Positions 27,987-36,717 of a DNA stretch of 41,350 nt are shown piece by piece; the first letter of the stretch is position 1; the number at the start of each line of letters is the position of its first letter. The translations under genes were made by a program, and so were the position numbers. Source of the stretch: Verrucomicrobiota bacterium (GTDB lineage: Bacteria > Verrucomicrobiota > Kiritimatiellia > Kiritimatiellales > Tichowtungiaceae); the NCBI GenBank assembly GCA_016342445.1, contig JAEIOF010000005.1, positions 1-41,350 of the forward strand, read 5' to 3'. The notes under the pieces were generated by a model. It had not been told where the DNA came from and did not search any database. It worked only from the letters and a program-made list of their open reading frames with translations.

Positions 27987-28054
27987 GTGACCCTGCGGGC
28001 TCCGCCGCAGGCACTTTCTGCGCGTGCGCCTCAGGTCGCCGGCTTCAGCACTTA

Positions 28055-28090
28055 AAACCCCTCGCTTTTACGGTAGGGGTTTATTATTTT
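28055..28090 (+). terminator. Possible terminator
   Basis: AAACCCCT-N12-AGGGGTTT followed by ATTATTTT. Confidence 0.6.
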
Positions 28091-28099
28091 CACCCAGCT

Positions 28100-28972
28100 A
28101 TGAACACCGCAGTACAAAAGGCTCAACAGATCACGTGGGTCGGATTTGCCGTCAACCTTTTGCTGGCGGGTCTTAAATTTACGTTTGGATTTTTCGGCCG
28201 TTCGCAGGCCGTGCTGGCGGATGCGGTTCATACGCTCTCCGATATGGTGACCGATCTGTTCATCCTGATCGGCATAAAATTCTGGTCCGCGCCCGCCGAT
28301 AAATGCCACCCGTACGGCCATCAGCGCATCGAAACCATTTGCACGGTTGGGATTGCGTCCCTGTTGGCTTTTGCTTCCATGGGGATCGGCTGGGATGCCG
28401 TGCAGCGGATGTCTCATCCGGTTTGTCCTCCGCTTTCCTTTGTTTTTATTGCCCCGCTGATTTCGATTATCGTGAAGGAAATTCTTTTCCGCCGCACGCG
28501 GGCGGTGGGGCGGCGCATCAATTCGCCCGCGGTGATAGCCAACGCCTGGCACCACCGGAGTGATGCCATCAGCTCCATCCCTCCGCTCGTCGCGGTGGTG
28601 GCGGCCGCAATGAATCCCAAGTGGGCCTTCCTCGATCCGGTTGGGGCTCTGATTGTTGCTCTGCTGATTCTCAAGGTGGCTTGGGAGATCGCTGCGCCGG
28701 CGCTGGCGGAGCTGACGGAAAAGGCCGCCGCGCCTGAAGAGATTCAAGAGATCGAAGCCCTGGCGCTTGCCGTGTCCGGCGTACATTCCATTCACCGCGT
28801 TCGGACACGGCGTCTGGGCGCCGGCACCTTCGTCGATCTGCACGTGGTTGTTGACGGCGGGATCTCTGTATATGCCGGACATGAAATTGCCAACGCAGTG
28901 CAGCTCCGGCTTTTGAATGAGGGTCCGGCGGTTGTCGACGTTACCGTACACATTGAGCCGGACGAAAAATGA
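28100..28972 (+). CDS. Cation diffusion facilitator family transporter
   Basis: SQAVLADAVHTLSDMVTDLFILIGIKFWSAPADKCHPYGHQRIET; NAWHHRSDAISSIPP; LDPVGALIVALLI. Confidence 0.93.
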   Translation: MNTAVQKAQQITWVGFAVNLLLAGLKFTFGFFGRSQAVLADAVHTLSDMVTDLFILIGIKFWSAPADKCHPYGHQRIETICTVGIASLLAFASMGIGWDAVQRMSHPVCPPLSFVFIAPLISIIVKEILFRRTRAVGRRINSPAVIANAWHHRSDAISSIPPLVAVVAAAMNPKWAFLDPVGALIVALLILKVAWEIAAPALAELTEKAAAPEEIQEIEALALAVSGVHSIHRVRTRRLGAGTFVDLHVVVDGGISVYAGHEIANAVQLRLLNEGPAVVDVTVHIEPDEK

Positions 28973-30012
28973 AAAAACGCGCAGCGGTTGGAATGAGTGG
29001 CGGGACGGATAGTTCTGTAGCGGCGGCGCTGCTGGTGGAGCAGGGCTACGAAGTGATCGGCTTGACCGCCCACATGTGGAAAGAGGGCTCGCGCTGCTGT
29101 TCCCTTGAGGACGTCACCCGTGCGCAGAAAGTTTGCGCCGCGCTTGGAATCCGCCACTACGTCGTCAACGCGCAGGATCGATTCACCGAGCGGGTTGTGA
29201 ACCCGTTTGTCGAGGAATACGTCGCGGGCCGTACGCCGTCGCCCTGTATTTCCTGCAACCAGTTCATCAAATTCGGGTTTTTACTCGACCGCGCCGCGCA
29301 GCTCGATTGCGACATCCTCGCAACCGGTCACTATGCCCGCATCGAAGAGCGCGGCGGCTCATTCCATTTGTTACGCGCCGCCGATCCCAAAAAAGACCAG
29401 ACCTATTTTCTGAGCCGCCTTTCGCAGAAGCAGCTTGCGCACATCGCCTTTCCGCTCGGCGATTGGACGAAAGAGCAGGTCAAGCAGTGGTCGACCGATC
29501 ACGATCTGCCGATCGTTCCGCGCGGCGAAAGTCAGGACCTCTGTTTTGTGGAGGCGGGAAAATATGCCGAATTCATTGAAAGCCGCGTTCCGGACGTGAA
29601 GAAAAAAGGACATGTTGTCGACGACAACGGCAAGATTCTTGCCGAGCACGAAGGCATCCACCGTTTCACGGTCGGCCAGCGCGGCGGAACCGGTGTCGCC
29701 ACCGGCGAGCGGGTTTATGTCAAACACATCGATGCGGACGGTAATAAAATCACGCTCGCCCCGCGCGAAAAAATGATGCAGCCCGAGTGCATCGTCACCG
29801 ATGCGCATTGGATCAGCGGGATGTTTCCAATGGTTGGAAAAGTGACGGTTCAGCCGCGCTACGGCCATAGCGGCGCGCCCGCCGCGATTGAAAAAATCAG
29901 CGACACTGAATTCAGCGTCCGCTTCGACGAACCGCAGTTCGCCCTCACCCCCGGCCAGGCCGCCGTCGTTTACGACGGCGACGAAGTCCTCGGCGGAGGA
30001 TGGATAAAATAA
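28969..30012 (+). CDS. mnmA: tRNA-specific 2-thiouridylase MnmA
   Basis: AVGMSGGTDSSVAAALL, GRTPSPCISCNQFIKF, ATGHYARI, KDQTYFLSRLSQKQLAHIAFPLG, GESQDLCFV. Confidence 0.93.
   Translation: MKKRAAVGMSGGTDSSVAAALLVEQGYEVIGLTAHMWKEGSRCCSLEDVTRAQKVCAALGIRHYVVNAQDRFTERVVNPFVEEYVAGRTPSPCISCNQFIKFGFLLDRAAQLDCDILATGHYARIEERGGSFHLLRAADPKKDQTYFLSRLSQKQLAHIAFPLGDWTKEQVKQWSTDHDLPIVPRGESQDLCFVEAGKYAEFIESRVPDVKKKGHVVDDNGKILAEHEGIHRFTVGQRGGTGVATGERVYVKHIDADGNKITLAPREKMMQPECIVTDAHWISGMFPMVGKVTVQPRYGHSGAPAAIEKISDTEFSVRFDEPQFALTPGQAAVVYDGDEVLGGGWIK
29825..29839. repeat. Iterated palindrome TTCCAATGGTTGGAA
   Basis: Exact match in mnmA (FPMVGK). Confidence 0.95.
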
Positions 30013-30016
30013 GGCA

Positions 30017-30130
30017 GGAATAATGGAATACCGGAATACAGGATTGCCGGAAAAGAGGAGCACGCACGGCGCTCCGTCTGGCACCCCATATTTCTCCATT
30101 CCAATATTCCGGGGGAGGGGATAATGGAAT
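30017..30130. repeat. Intergenic element of GGAATANN octamer repeats with inverted counterpart
   Basis: ggaataat-ggaatacc-ggaataca-ggattgcc at 30017-30048; inverted ctccattccaatattccggg at 30094-30113; aatggaat again at 30123. Confidence 0.6.
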
Positions 30131-30873
30131 GGTGGATCTATCCTCTTTTGGTGCTGGCCGGTTTCATGGCCGGGTTTGTCAATACGCTGGCGGGCGCGGG
30201 GTCGGTGGTGTCGCTGGCGGTGCTGAATCTGGCGGGACTTCCTCTCGGTGTGGCGAACGGGACGAACCGGGTGGCGATTCTGTTTCAGACGGCGCTGGCC
30301 GTTGGCCGGTTTAAGAAACAGGGCAAGCTGGAGGTTCGTCCGCATCTCGGGATTATTCTGTCCGCGGTGGCCGGCGGAATTCTTGGCGCGCTGATTGCCG
30401 GACAGGTGAGCGGCGCGGTTTTGCGCCGGTCGATTGGCATCTGCATGGCGCTGACGCTGGTTCCGCTTCTGTTGAGACCAACCCGCTGGCTGGAAGGAAA
30501 TCCTGAGCGGGAGAAAAAAGGTGCCGGGCCGGTTCAGATGATTTCGTTTTTTCTCGTCGGTGTTTATGGCGGATACGTTCAGCTTGGCGTGGGCGTGTTT
30601 CTGCTGACGGCGCTGGTGCTGGTGGCGGGGCTCGACCTCGTGCGAGGGAACGCCGTGAAACTGTTGATTGCGTTTTGTTACACGGTTCCGGCGCTGGCCA
30701 TTTTCGTGATGAACGATCTGGTGCGCTGGGATCTGGGGCTGACGCTTGCCTGCGGCAACATGCTCGGGGCGTGGGCGGCGACTCACGAGGCGGCTAAACG
30801 CGGAGCGCCGTTTATCCGTTGGCTCTTGATCGTTGTGGTGATTGCCGCGGCAACCCGCTACCTGTTTTTCTGA
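30124..30873 (+). CDS. TauE/SafE (DUF81) family membrane transporter
   Basis: GFMAGFVNTLAGAGSVVSLAVLNLAGLPLGVANGTNRVAI; second half GGYVQLGVGVFLLTALVLVAGLDLVRGNAVK. Confidence 0.92.
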   Translation: MEWWIYPLLVLAGFMAGFVNTLAGAGSVVSLAVLNLAGLPLGVANGTNRVAILFQTALAVGRFKKQGKLEVRPHLGIILSAVAGGILGALIAGQVSGAVLRRSIGICMALTLVPLLLRPTRWLEGNPEREKKGAGPVQMISFFLVGVYGGYVQLGVGVFLLTALVLVAGLDLVRGNAVKLLIAFCYTVPALAIFVMNDLVRWDLGLTLACGNMLGAWAATHEAAKRGAPFIRWLLIVVVIAAATRYLFF

Positions 30874-31763
30874 ACCGGGTTGAGCACCCAGCGTTTGTTG
30901 AACCAGAAATACTGTTCGGGATGCTCGCGGATCAGGCCGTCAAACACAGTGATGACTTCCTGCATGATGCGCTGCCGGTCGGCGGATTTGTCGGCTTCGG
31001 GATTCGGAAGAATGGGTTCAAATACGCGCGCTTCGTGCAGGGTCCACCCCTTGCGGATCACCGCGACCGGCAGGATCGGGCATTTGGCCATCTGGGCGAA
31101 AATCGCGGTGCCGGGGCCGAGGCTGGCGCGGCCGTTCAGGAAGTCGACGCAGACATCCGACTCGCGGGAGCGTACATCGGGGAGAATGGCCAGCACTTCG
31201 CCGCTTTTCAGGCGACGCACCACGTTTTGCAGAATGCGCGAATCGTTGAGCACCACATCCATGCCGGTGGCGTTGCGCATCTGGTTGAGCAGTTCATCGG
31301 TTAGCGGGTTTTTCTGACGGCGGGCGATCGAGAAGATCGGCAGGCCGTCGAGTTTGGCGGCGACACCGGCGAGATCCCAGTTGCCCATGTGCGCGGTGGC
31401 GAAAATCAGCGGGCCTTTTTCCTGATGATATTTCTGCACCTGCTGCATCTGCTCATAGAGCGGCATGGCGCACAGGGCTTCCGGAGTCAGTTTTTTGAAG
31501 CGGGCGGCCTCGATGGCGTTAAAGCAGATGTTTCGAAACGAGATCCATGCGATATGCCGGCGCTCTGCGGCGGAAAACCGGTCGCCAAAAACCTCGTGGA
31601 TCCGCCGTTGCGCTTCGACGGAGCGGAAGCGCAGCACGTAAAAGAAAAAGGCTCCGACCAGCCAGCCGACGGCCAGTGCCGCGCGCAACGGCAGCACATT
31701 GACGAAGCCGAGGAGTCCGCGCAGCATCACGTATTCAAAAATATGTTTCGGGCGGTGTTTCAT
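30858..31763 (-). CDS. Lipid A biosynthesis lauroyl acyltransferase-like (LpxL/HtrB family)
   Basis: FATAHMGNWDLAGVAAKL, NPLTDELLNQMRNATG, GPGTAIFAQMAKCPILPVAVIRKG, PEQYFWFNKRW. Confidence 0.92.
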   Translation of the reverse strand: MKHRPKHIFEYVMLRGLLGFVNVLPLRAALAVGWLVGAFFFYVLRFRSVEAQRRIHEVFGDRFSAAERRHIAWISFRNICFNAIEAARFKKLTPEALCAMPLYEQMQQVQKYHQEKGPLIFATAHMGNWDLAGVAAKLDGLPIFSIARRQKNPLTDELLNQMRNATGMDVVLNDSRILQNVVRRLKSGEVLAILPDVRSRESDVCVDFLNGRASLGPGTAIFAQMAKCPILPVAVIRKGWTLHEARVFEPILPNPEADKSADRQRIMQEVITVFDGLIREHPEQYFWFNKRWVLNPVQKNR

Positions 31764-31839
31764 GAAAAGTTCAGGGTTCGAGGTTCACAATTCGGAGTTT
31801 GTTGTTCCTGGGCGTTGTCCGCAAGATTGCTTTTGATTT

Positions 31840-31854
31840 TTCCAATCCTTGGAA
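31840..31854. repeat. Iterated palindrome TTCCAATCCTTGGAA
   Basis: Exact match in the dnaE-acyltransferase gap. Confidence 0.95.
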
Positions 31855-31870
31855 ACTCCGACCCCGGGAT

Positions 31871-34800
31871 TTATCCCTTTTTCTGCCAGCGCTTCTTTTT
31901 GGGTTCGGCCAGCATGGCGCTGGCGCTGGCACCCACGTACACGCACTTTTCGCCCAGCAGATGCTCGAATTCCAGAACCAGTTCGTGCGTGACCGTAACG
32001 AAGTGCTCGCGGTGGGTTTTGATGAACACCTTTTCGCCGGAGTCGAGCTGGACGCAGACGGTGATGGGCGTGTTGCCCGGATGGCGGGCGGCAATTTCCC
32101 GCACGCTTTGAATATGCGTCGCGGTCACTGCTGCCTCGGTCAGGTGCACGGCAAGCCGTTGAACGAGCTTCTGGTTGGCCTCCGCCAGCGGAATAATATC
32201 GGCGACCTGAACCTCCAGTTCATCGCGAAAATCGTGCACCAGCTTGCCGCCGACCATCACGGCGGAGCCGTCTTCCAGCAGGGGCTCCATCCGCTGGAAA
32301 TCGTCCGGCCAGACCACCGCATTCAACGTACCGTCGATTCCCTCGAGGCAGAAGCGGGCATAAGGCCGCGGCGGATCTTTTTTGGTGAAGACCTTCCGGT
32401 ATTTATCCACCAGTCCGCCAATGCGAATCATGGTTTCGTCGGCCACCTCATCGAGTTTGCCGATGCGATGCAGGGCGAAGGTGTTGAGGGCCCATTCGTA
32501 CTGGGCGAGCGGATGGCCGGAAATGTAGAAGCCGATCAGCTCTTTTTCGGCGGTGAGCATTTCGTTTTCGTGCCACGGTTCGGCGTCGGGCAGTTCTTCG
32601 TCTGTATCGCTTTTCGCTTCGCTGCCGCCCATCAGGTCGAACATCGAACACTGTCCGCTGGCGCGATCCTTCGCGGTTTCGGCGGCGCGGCCGAGCGCGG
32701 TTTCGATGCCGTTAAAGAGCCGAGCGCGGTGGATGCCGGTGAAGTCGAATGCACCGCACTGAATGAGGCTTTCCAGCGTCTTGCGGTTCACTTCGCGCGG
32801 GTCGACGCGCTGGCAGAAATCGATCAGCCCCTTGAACGGGCCGCTGGCTTCGCGGTCGGCCACGAGGGCTTCCACCGCGCCGCCGCCCACGTTTTTAATT
32901 CCGGCCATGCCGAACAGGATGGCGTCTTTGACAGGGCGGAAGCGGGCGATACTTTCGTTGACGCTCGGCGGGCGCACCTCGAGACCCATTTCGCGGGTTT
33001 CGGCCAGCACCAGCGCGAGCTTGTCCGGCGTGCCCATTTCGCAGGAGAGCAGGGCGGCCATAAATTCGGTCGGATAGTTCGCCTTCAGGAAGGCGGTCTG
33101 GAACGAGATAAACCCGTAGGCGGTGGAGTGCGACTTGTTGAATCCGTACTCCGCGAACTTCTCGATATTGGAGAAAATCTTTTCCGCCTTGGCCTTCGGG
33201 ATGTTGTTCACCCGGGCGCAGCCCTCGACAAAATTTCCGCGCTGCTTGGCCATCTCCTCCGGTTTTTTCTTACCCATGGCGCGGCGCAGGATATCCCCTT
33301 CGCCCAGCGAGAACCCGGCCAGGTCGCGCGCGGCCTGCTGAATCTGTTCCTGATAGACAATGATCCCGTTGGTTTCCTTGAGAATCGGCTCAAGGATCGG
33401 GTGGTCGTACTGAACTTTTTCGTGCCCGTGCTTGCGCTTGATATAGGTCGGGATGAACTGCATCGGCCCCGGCCGGTAGAGCGCGAGAATCGCGATGATA
33501 TCTTCTATGCAGTCCGGCGCGACCTGCCGCAGCGTGTCGCGCATCCCGGGACTTTCCAGCTGGAACACGCCCGAGGTATCCCCTCGGCAGAAGAGCTCGA
33601 AGGTTTTCTGATCGTCGAGCGGCAGAGCCATGGCGTCGAGTTTGACGCCGTGATTTTTCTCAATATGCCGGATGGCTTCCTGAATAATGGTCAGGTTCTT
33701 AAGCCCCAGAAAGTCCATCTTCAGCAGGCCGATATCCTCGGTCGGCCCCTTTTCGAACTGAACAATCGTCAGCCCCTCTTTGCGCTCCTTCGTCAGCGGG
33801 ATAATTTCGATCAGCGGTTTTTCGCCGATCACCACCCCGGCGGCGTGCACCCCGGTATGGCGCGGAAGGCCCTCGAGCCGCGGCGCATACTTCATGATCT
33901 GTCTTGCGATCTCATCGTGTGCGCAGGCCCGCTTGAAGTCGGGGCTTTGCTCCAGTGCTTTATCCAGCGTCATCCCCGGCGATTCCGGAATCAGCTTCGC
34001 GATCCGGTCGCATTCCGGGAGCGGCAGATTCAGCACGCGCCCGATATCACGCATCAGCGTCTTCGCGCCGAGCGTTCCGAAGGTAATGATCTGCGCGACG
34101 CAGTCCTCGCCGTATTTATCGCGCACGTACTTGATCACGTCCTGACGGCGCGTCGGGCAGAAATCGATATCGAAGTCGGGCGGCGACACGCGGTCCGGGT
34201 TCAAGAACCGCTCGAAAATCAGGTTATATCTCAGCGGGTCAATCGCCGTGATGCCCAGCGCATAGGCGAGAATGGAGCCGGCGCCCGATCCGCGGCCCGG
34301 CCCCACCGGAATATCCTGATCCTTTGCCCACTGAATGAAGTCCTGAACCACGAGGAAATAATTGACGTAGTTGGTTTTCTTGATAATCCCGACTTCATAT
34401 TCAAACTGGGCCTTCACCCGTTCGCCGAGCTCATCGACCGGATTGTCGAAATCCTTGAGCTTATAGAGTTTTTCCAACCCCGCCTTGCCGATTTTGGAGA
34501 GATACTCCTCCTTCGTGATATTCTCTTCCGGAAGCGGATAGACCGGGAAGTGGAGGCGCTCGGCGGGCAGATCGAACTCAAACTCCACATTGCAGCGCCG
34601 GGCAATCTCAACGGTGTTGGCAAGCGCCTCCGGCTGACCGGGGAAGAGCCGCTCCATCTCCGCGCCGCTCTTCATATAAAACTGATCGCCCGAATATCGC
34701 ATTCGGTTGGTGTCGGAGAGCAGATTGCCCTGCTGCAGGCAGATCAGCACATCGTGCGCCTCGTGATCCTTTTGGCGGATGTAATGCACATCGTTGGTCG

Positions 34801-35407
34801 CCACCAGCGGCAGCCCCGTGATCTTCGCCACCTCCAGAAGGTGCTTATTGGCCTCCTTCTGCTCCGGCATCCCGTGATCTTGAATCTCCAGAAAGAAATT
34901 ATTTCCCCCCAGAATCTCCGCGTATTCATTGGCCAGCTCGACCGCTTTATCGATCGCGCCCCCGGTACAGGCCTCCGTCACCTCTCCTTTCAGACAGGCG
35001 GAGAGACCGATCAGTCCCTTGCCGTACTGACGCAGCAGAGTCTTATCAATACGCGGCTTGTAATAGAACCCATCGAGATGGCTGAGGGACACCAGATGCA
35101 TCAAATTGTTGTAGCCCTCTTGATCCTCCGCCAGCAGCACCAGGTGCATATTATCGCTCTGCGAGCTCTTCTCGTCCATCCCGTTGCGGGCAACGTACAC
35201 CTCGCAACCGATAATCGGTTTAATCCCGGCCGAAAGCGCCTTCTTATAAAACGCCACCGCGCCGTAGAGGTTCCCGTGATCGGTAATCGCCAGATAATCC
35301 TGCCCCAGCTCCTTGGCGGTTTTCACAGCCTCAGCCACCTTGCAGGTACTATCCAGCAGGCTGTATTCCGTGTGAAAATGAAGATGGCAGAACGGTACGG
35401 ATTTCAT
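31871..35407 (-). CDS. dnaE: DNA polymerase III subunit alpha (start at MKSVPFCHLHFHTEYSLLD; open frame extends to 35617)
   Basis: HLHFHTEYSLLDS PHP domain, VGPGRGSGAGSILAYALGITAIDPLRYNLIFERFLNPDRVSPPDFDIDF, RRAMGKKKPEEM, FNKSHSTAYG. Confidence 0.97.
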   Translation of the reverse strand: MKSVPFCHLHFHTEYSLLDSTCKVAEAVKTAKELGQDYLAITDHGNLYGAVAFYKKALSAGIKPIIGCEVYVARNGMDEKSSQSDNMHLVLLAEDQEGYNNLMHLVSLSHLDGFYYKPRIDKTLLRQYGKGLIGLSACLKGEVTEACTGGAIDKAVELANEYAEILGGNNFFLEIQDHGMPEQKEANKHLLEVAKITGLPLVATNDVHYIRQKDHEAHDVLICLQQGNLLSDTNRMRYSGDQFYMKSGAEMERLFPGQPEALANTVEIARRCNVEFEFDLPAERLHFPVYPLPEENITKEEYLSKIGKAGLEKLYKLKDFDNPVDELGERVKAQFEYEVGIIKKTNYVNYFLVVQDFIQWAKDQDIPVGPGRGSGAGSILAYALGITAIDPLRYNLIFERFLNPDRVSPPDFDIDFCPTRRQDVIKYVRDKYGEDCVAQIITFGTLGAKTLMRDIGRVLNLPLPECDRIAKLIPESPGMTLDKALEQSPDFKRACAHDEIARQIMKYAPRLEGLPRHTGVHAAGVVIGEKPLIEIIPLTKERKEGLTIVQFEKGPTEDIGLLKMDFLGLKNLTIIQEAIRHIEKNHGVKLDAMALPLDDQKTFELFCRGDTSGVFQLESPGMRDTLRQVAPDCIEDIIAILALYRPGPMQFIPTYIKRKHGHEKVQYDHPILEPILKETNGIIVYQEQIQQAARDLAGFSLGEGDILRRAMGKKKPEEMAKQRGNFVEGCARVNNIPKAKAEKIFSNIEKFAEYGFNKSHSTAYGFISFQTAFLKANYPTEFMAALLSCEMGTPDKLALVLAETREMGLEVRPPSVNESIARFRPVKDAILFGMAGIKNVGGGAVEALVADREASGPFKGLIDFCQRVDPREVNRKTLESLIQCGAFDFTGIHRARLFNGIETALGRAAETAKDRASGQCSMFDLMGGSEAKSDTDEELPDAEPWHENEMLTAEKELIGFYISGHPLAQYEWALNTFALHRIGKLDEVADETMIRIGGLVDKYRKVFTKKDPPRPYARFCLEGIDGTLNAVVWPDDFQRMEPLLEDGSAVMVGGKLVHDFRDELEVQVADIIPLAEANQKLVQRLAVHLTEAAVTATHIQSVREIAARHPGNTPITVCVQLDSGEKVFIKTHREHFVTVTHELVLEFEHLLGEKCVYVGASASAMLAEPKKKRWQKKG

Positions 35408-35457
35408 AGGTTGGCCGCCCATTCTACCGATCCCGCCCGCCGGAAAAAGACCGAAGT

Positions 35458-35503
35458 TTCCAACCTCTGGAACTTTTTCCGTAAACCCTTCCAACCCTTG
35501 GAC
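35458..35503. repeat. Iterated palindrome pair TTCCAACCTCTGGAA (35458-35472) and TTCCAACCCTTGGAC (35489-35503)
   Basis: One mismatch each, 31 bp apart, in the dnaE upstream region. Confidence 0.8.
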
Positions 35504-35618
35504 CTGAGCTGTTGCGAAAGTGCTTTTGAGTGTTCTTAAAAGAAGCGACCCGCAGGGGAGCGGCAAAAACACCGTAAAATTTTTCCGGACAGTGGAAAAC
35601 AGAAGAGAAGGGTGCACG

Positions 35619-36131
35619 ATGAAGCTCGGCTTGATGGGATTGCTATTACTGTTGCTGTGCGGCTGCGCAGGAGTTCCGAAAGGGATTGAGCCGGTGACGG
35701 GGTTTGATCTGCCGCGTTATCTGGGCACGTGGTACGAAATTGTCCGGCTTGATCATTCCTTTGAGCGAGGGCTGAGCCATGTGTCGGCAGAGTATTCAAT
35801 GCGACCGGACGGCGGCGTTCGGGTTTTGAACAAAGGCAGGGATGCCACTGATTGGAAAACGGCGGAGGGCCGGGCTTATTTTGTCGGTGACGCCGGGACG
35901 GGACATCTGAAAGTTTCCTTTTTCGGTCCGTTCTACGGCGCGTACATCATCTTCGATCTGGACAAGGAAAACTATCAGACCGCCTATGTCTGCGGCCCGA
36001 ACCGAAAGTATCTCTGGTTGCTGTCGCGCACGCCTGTTTTGCCGCAGGACGAGATCGACCGCTTTATCCGACAATCCTTCGCGCTGGGCTTCGACACCGA
36101 CGCCCTAATTTTCCCGGATCAGAAGCGATAG
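35619..36131 (+). CDS. Lipocalin family lipoprotein (Blc-like)
   Basis: Lipobox LLLLCGCAG; GFDLPRYLGTWYEIVRLDHSFERGLSHVSAEYS; YVCGPNRKYLWLLSRTP. Confidence 0.93.
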   Translation: MKLGLMGLLLLLLCGCAGVPKGIEPVTGFDLPRYLGTWYEIVRLDHSFERGLSHVSAEYSMRPDGGVRVLNKGRDATDWKTAEGRAYFVGDAGTGHLKVSFFGPFYGAYIIFDLDKENYQTAYVCGPNRKYLWLLSRTPVLPQDEIDRFIRQSFALGFDTDALIFPDQKR

Positions 36132-36335
36132 GTCGAAAGACTCGCGCGGATAAAAGTATCTGCATCGGAATCTCCTTGCAGGTTATGATCATCCGAGCCG
36201 CGGGGTGGAATGTGGAGTTTGTGGACGGGAGAGAAGATCTAGAAAATTAGGCTTTTTGTTTATTTTTGTGGGACAACAGGGGAATCTTCTACAACCGCTG
36301 ACGCCAGTTCCAACGAGGCACTAGTTGGAAAAAGA

Positions 36336-36363
36336 AAAAGCCCGGCAGAGATGCCGGGCTTTT
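36336..36363. terminator. Bidirectional Rho-independent terminator
   Basis: AAAAGCCCGGCAgagaTGCCGGGCTTTT. Confidence 0.9.
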
Positions 36364-36387
36364 GTGTGTGGCTGATGAGCTGGACTG

Positions 36388-36552
36388 TTAGCTTTTATTG
36401 GTCAGCACCAGCCAGAGGGCGTGGATCATGCCCGGCACACCAAAACAGAGCGTCAGGATGATGTTGATGACGAGGTGCTTGGTCGCCCCGACCTGCATGA
36501 AGGCCGCGACCGGCGGCAGGAAGATGGCGAGAATGATTTTTACAATCTGCAT
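36388..36552 (-). CDS. YqaE/Pmp3-family small membrane protein
   Basis: MQIVKIILAIFLPPVAAFMQVGATKHLVINIILTLCFGVPGMIHALWLVLTNKS. Confidence 0.92.
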   Translation of the reverse strand: MQIVKIILAIFLPPVAAFMQVGATKHLVINIILTLCFGVPGMIHALWLVLTNKS

Positions 36553-36717
36553 GCGAACTCTCCTGTTTTTATCCCCATCCGACCGCCGGACGGAACGCGG
36601 AAACTTTAAGAAAAACCGCCGGACTTGTCTAGGATGAAGCATCGCGCCTCAACACTTTCAATATCTGGGGAAATGGCCTACTGTTCGCCCGTAGCTGTAA
36701 AGTGAGAGGCGGATAAA

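Noticed and set aside
27884-28099. N-terminal extension of the cation transporter ORF (MVEQLICNQLVGGSTPSAGS...)
   Set aside because: Translation through tRNA-Thr; the real start is most likely ATG 28100.
29371-30786. 471-aa reverse ORF
   Set aside because: Antisense across mnmA, an intergenic repeat and the TauE gene; no coherent domain.
31799-35539. 1246-aa forward ORF
   Set aside because: Exact antisense of dnaE; low-information His/Arg/Leu-rich translation produced by GC-rich codon bias.
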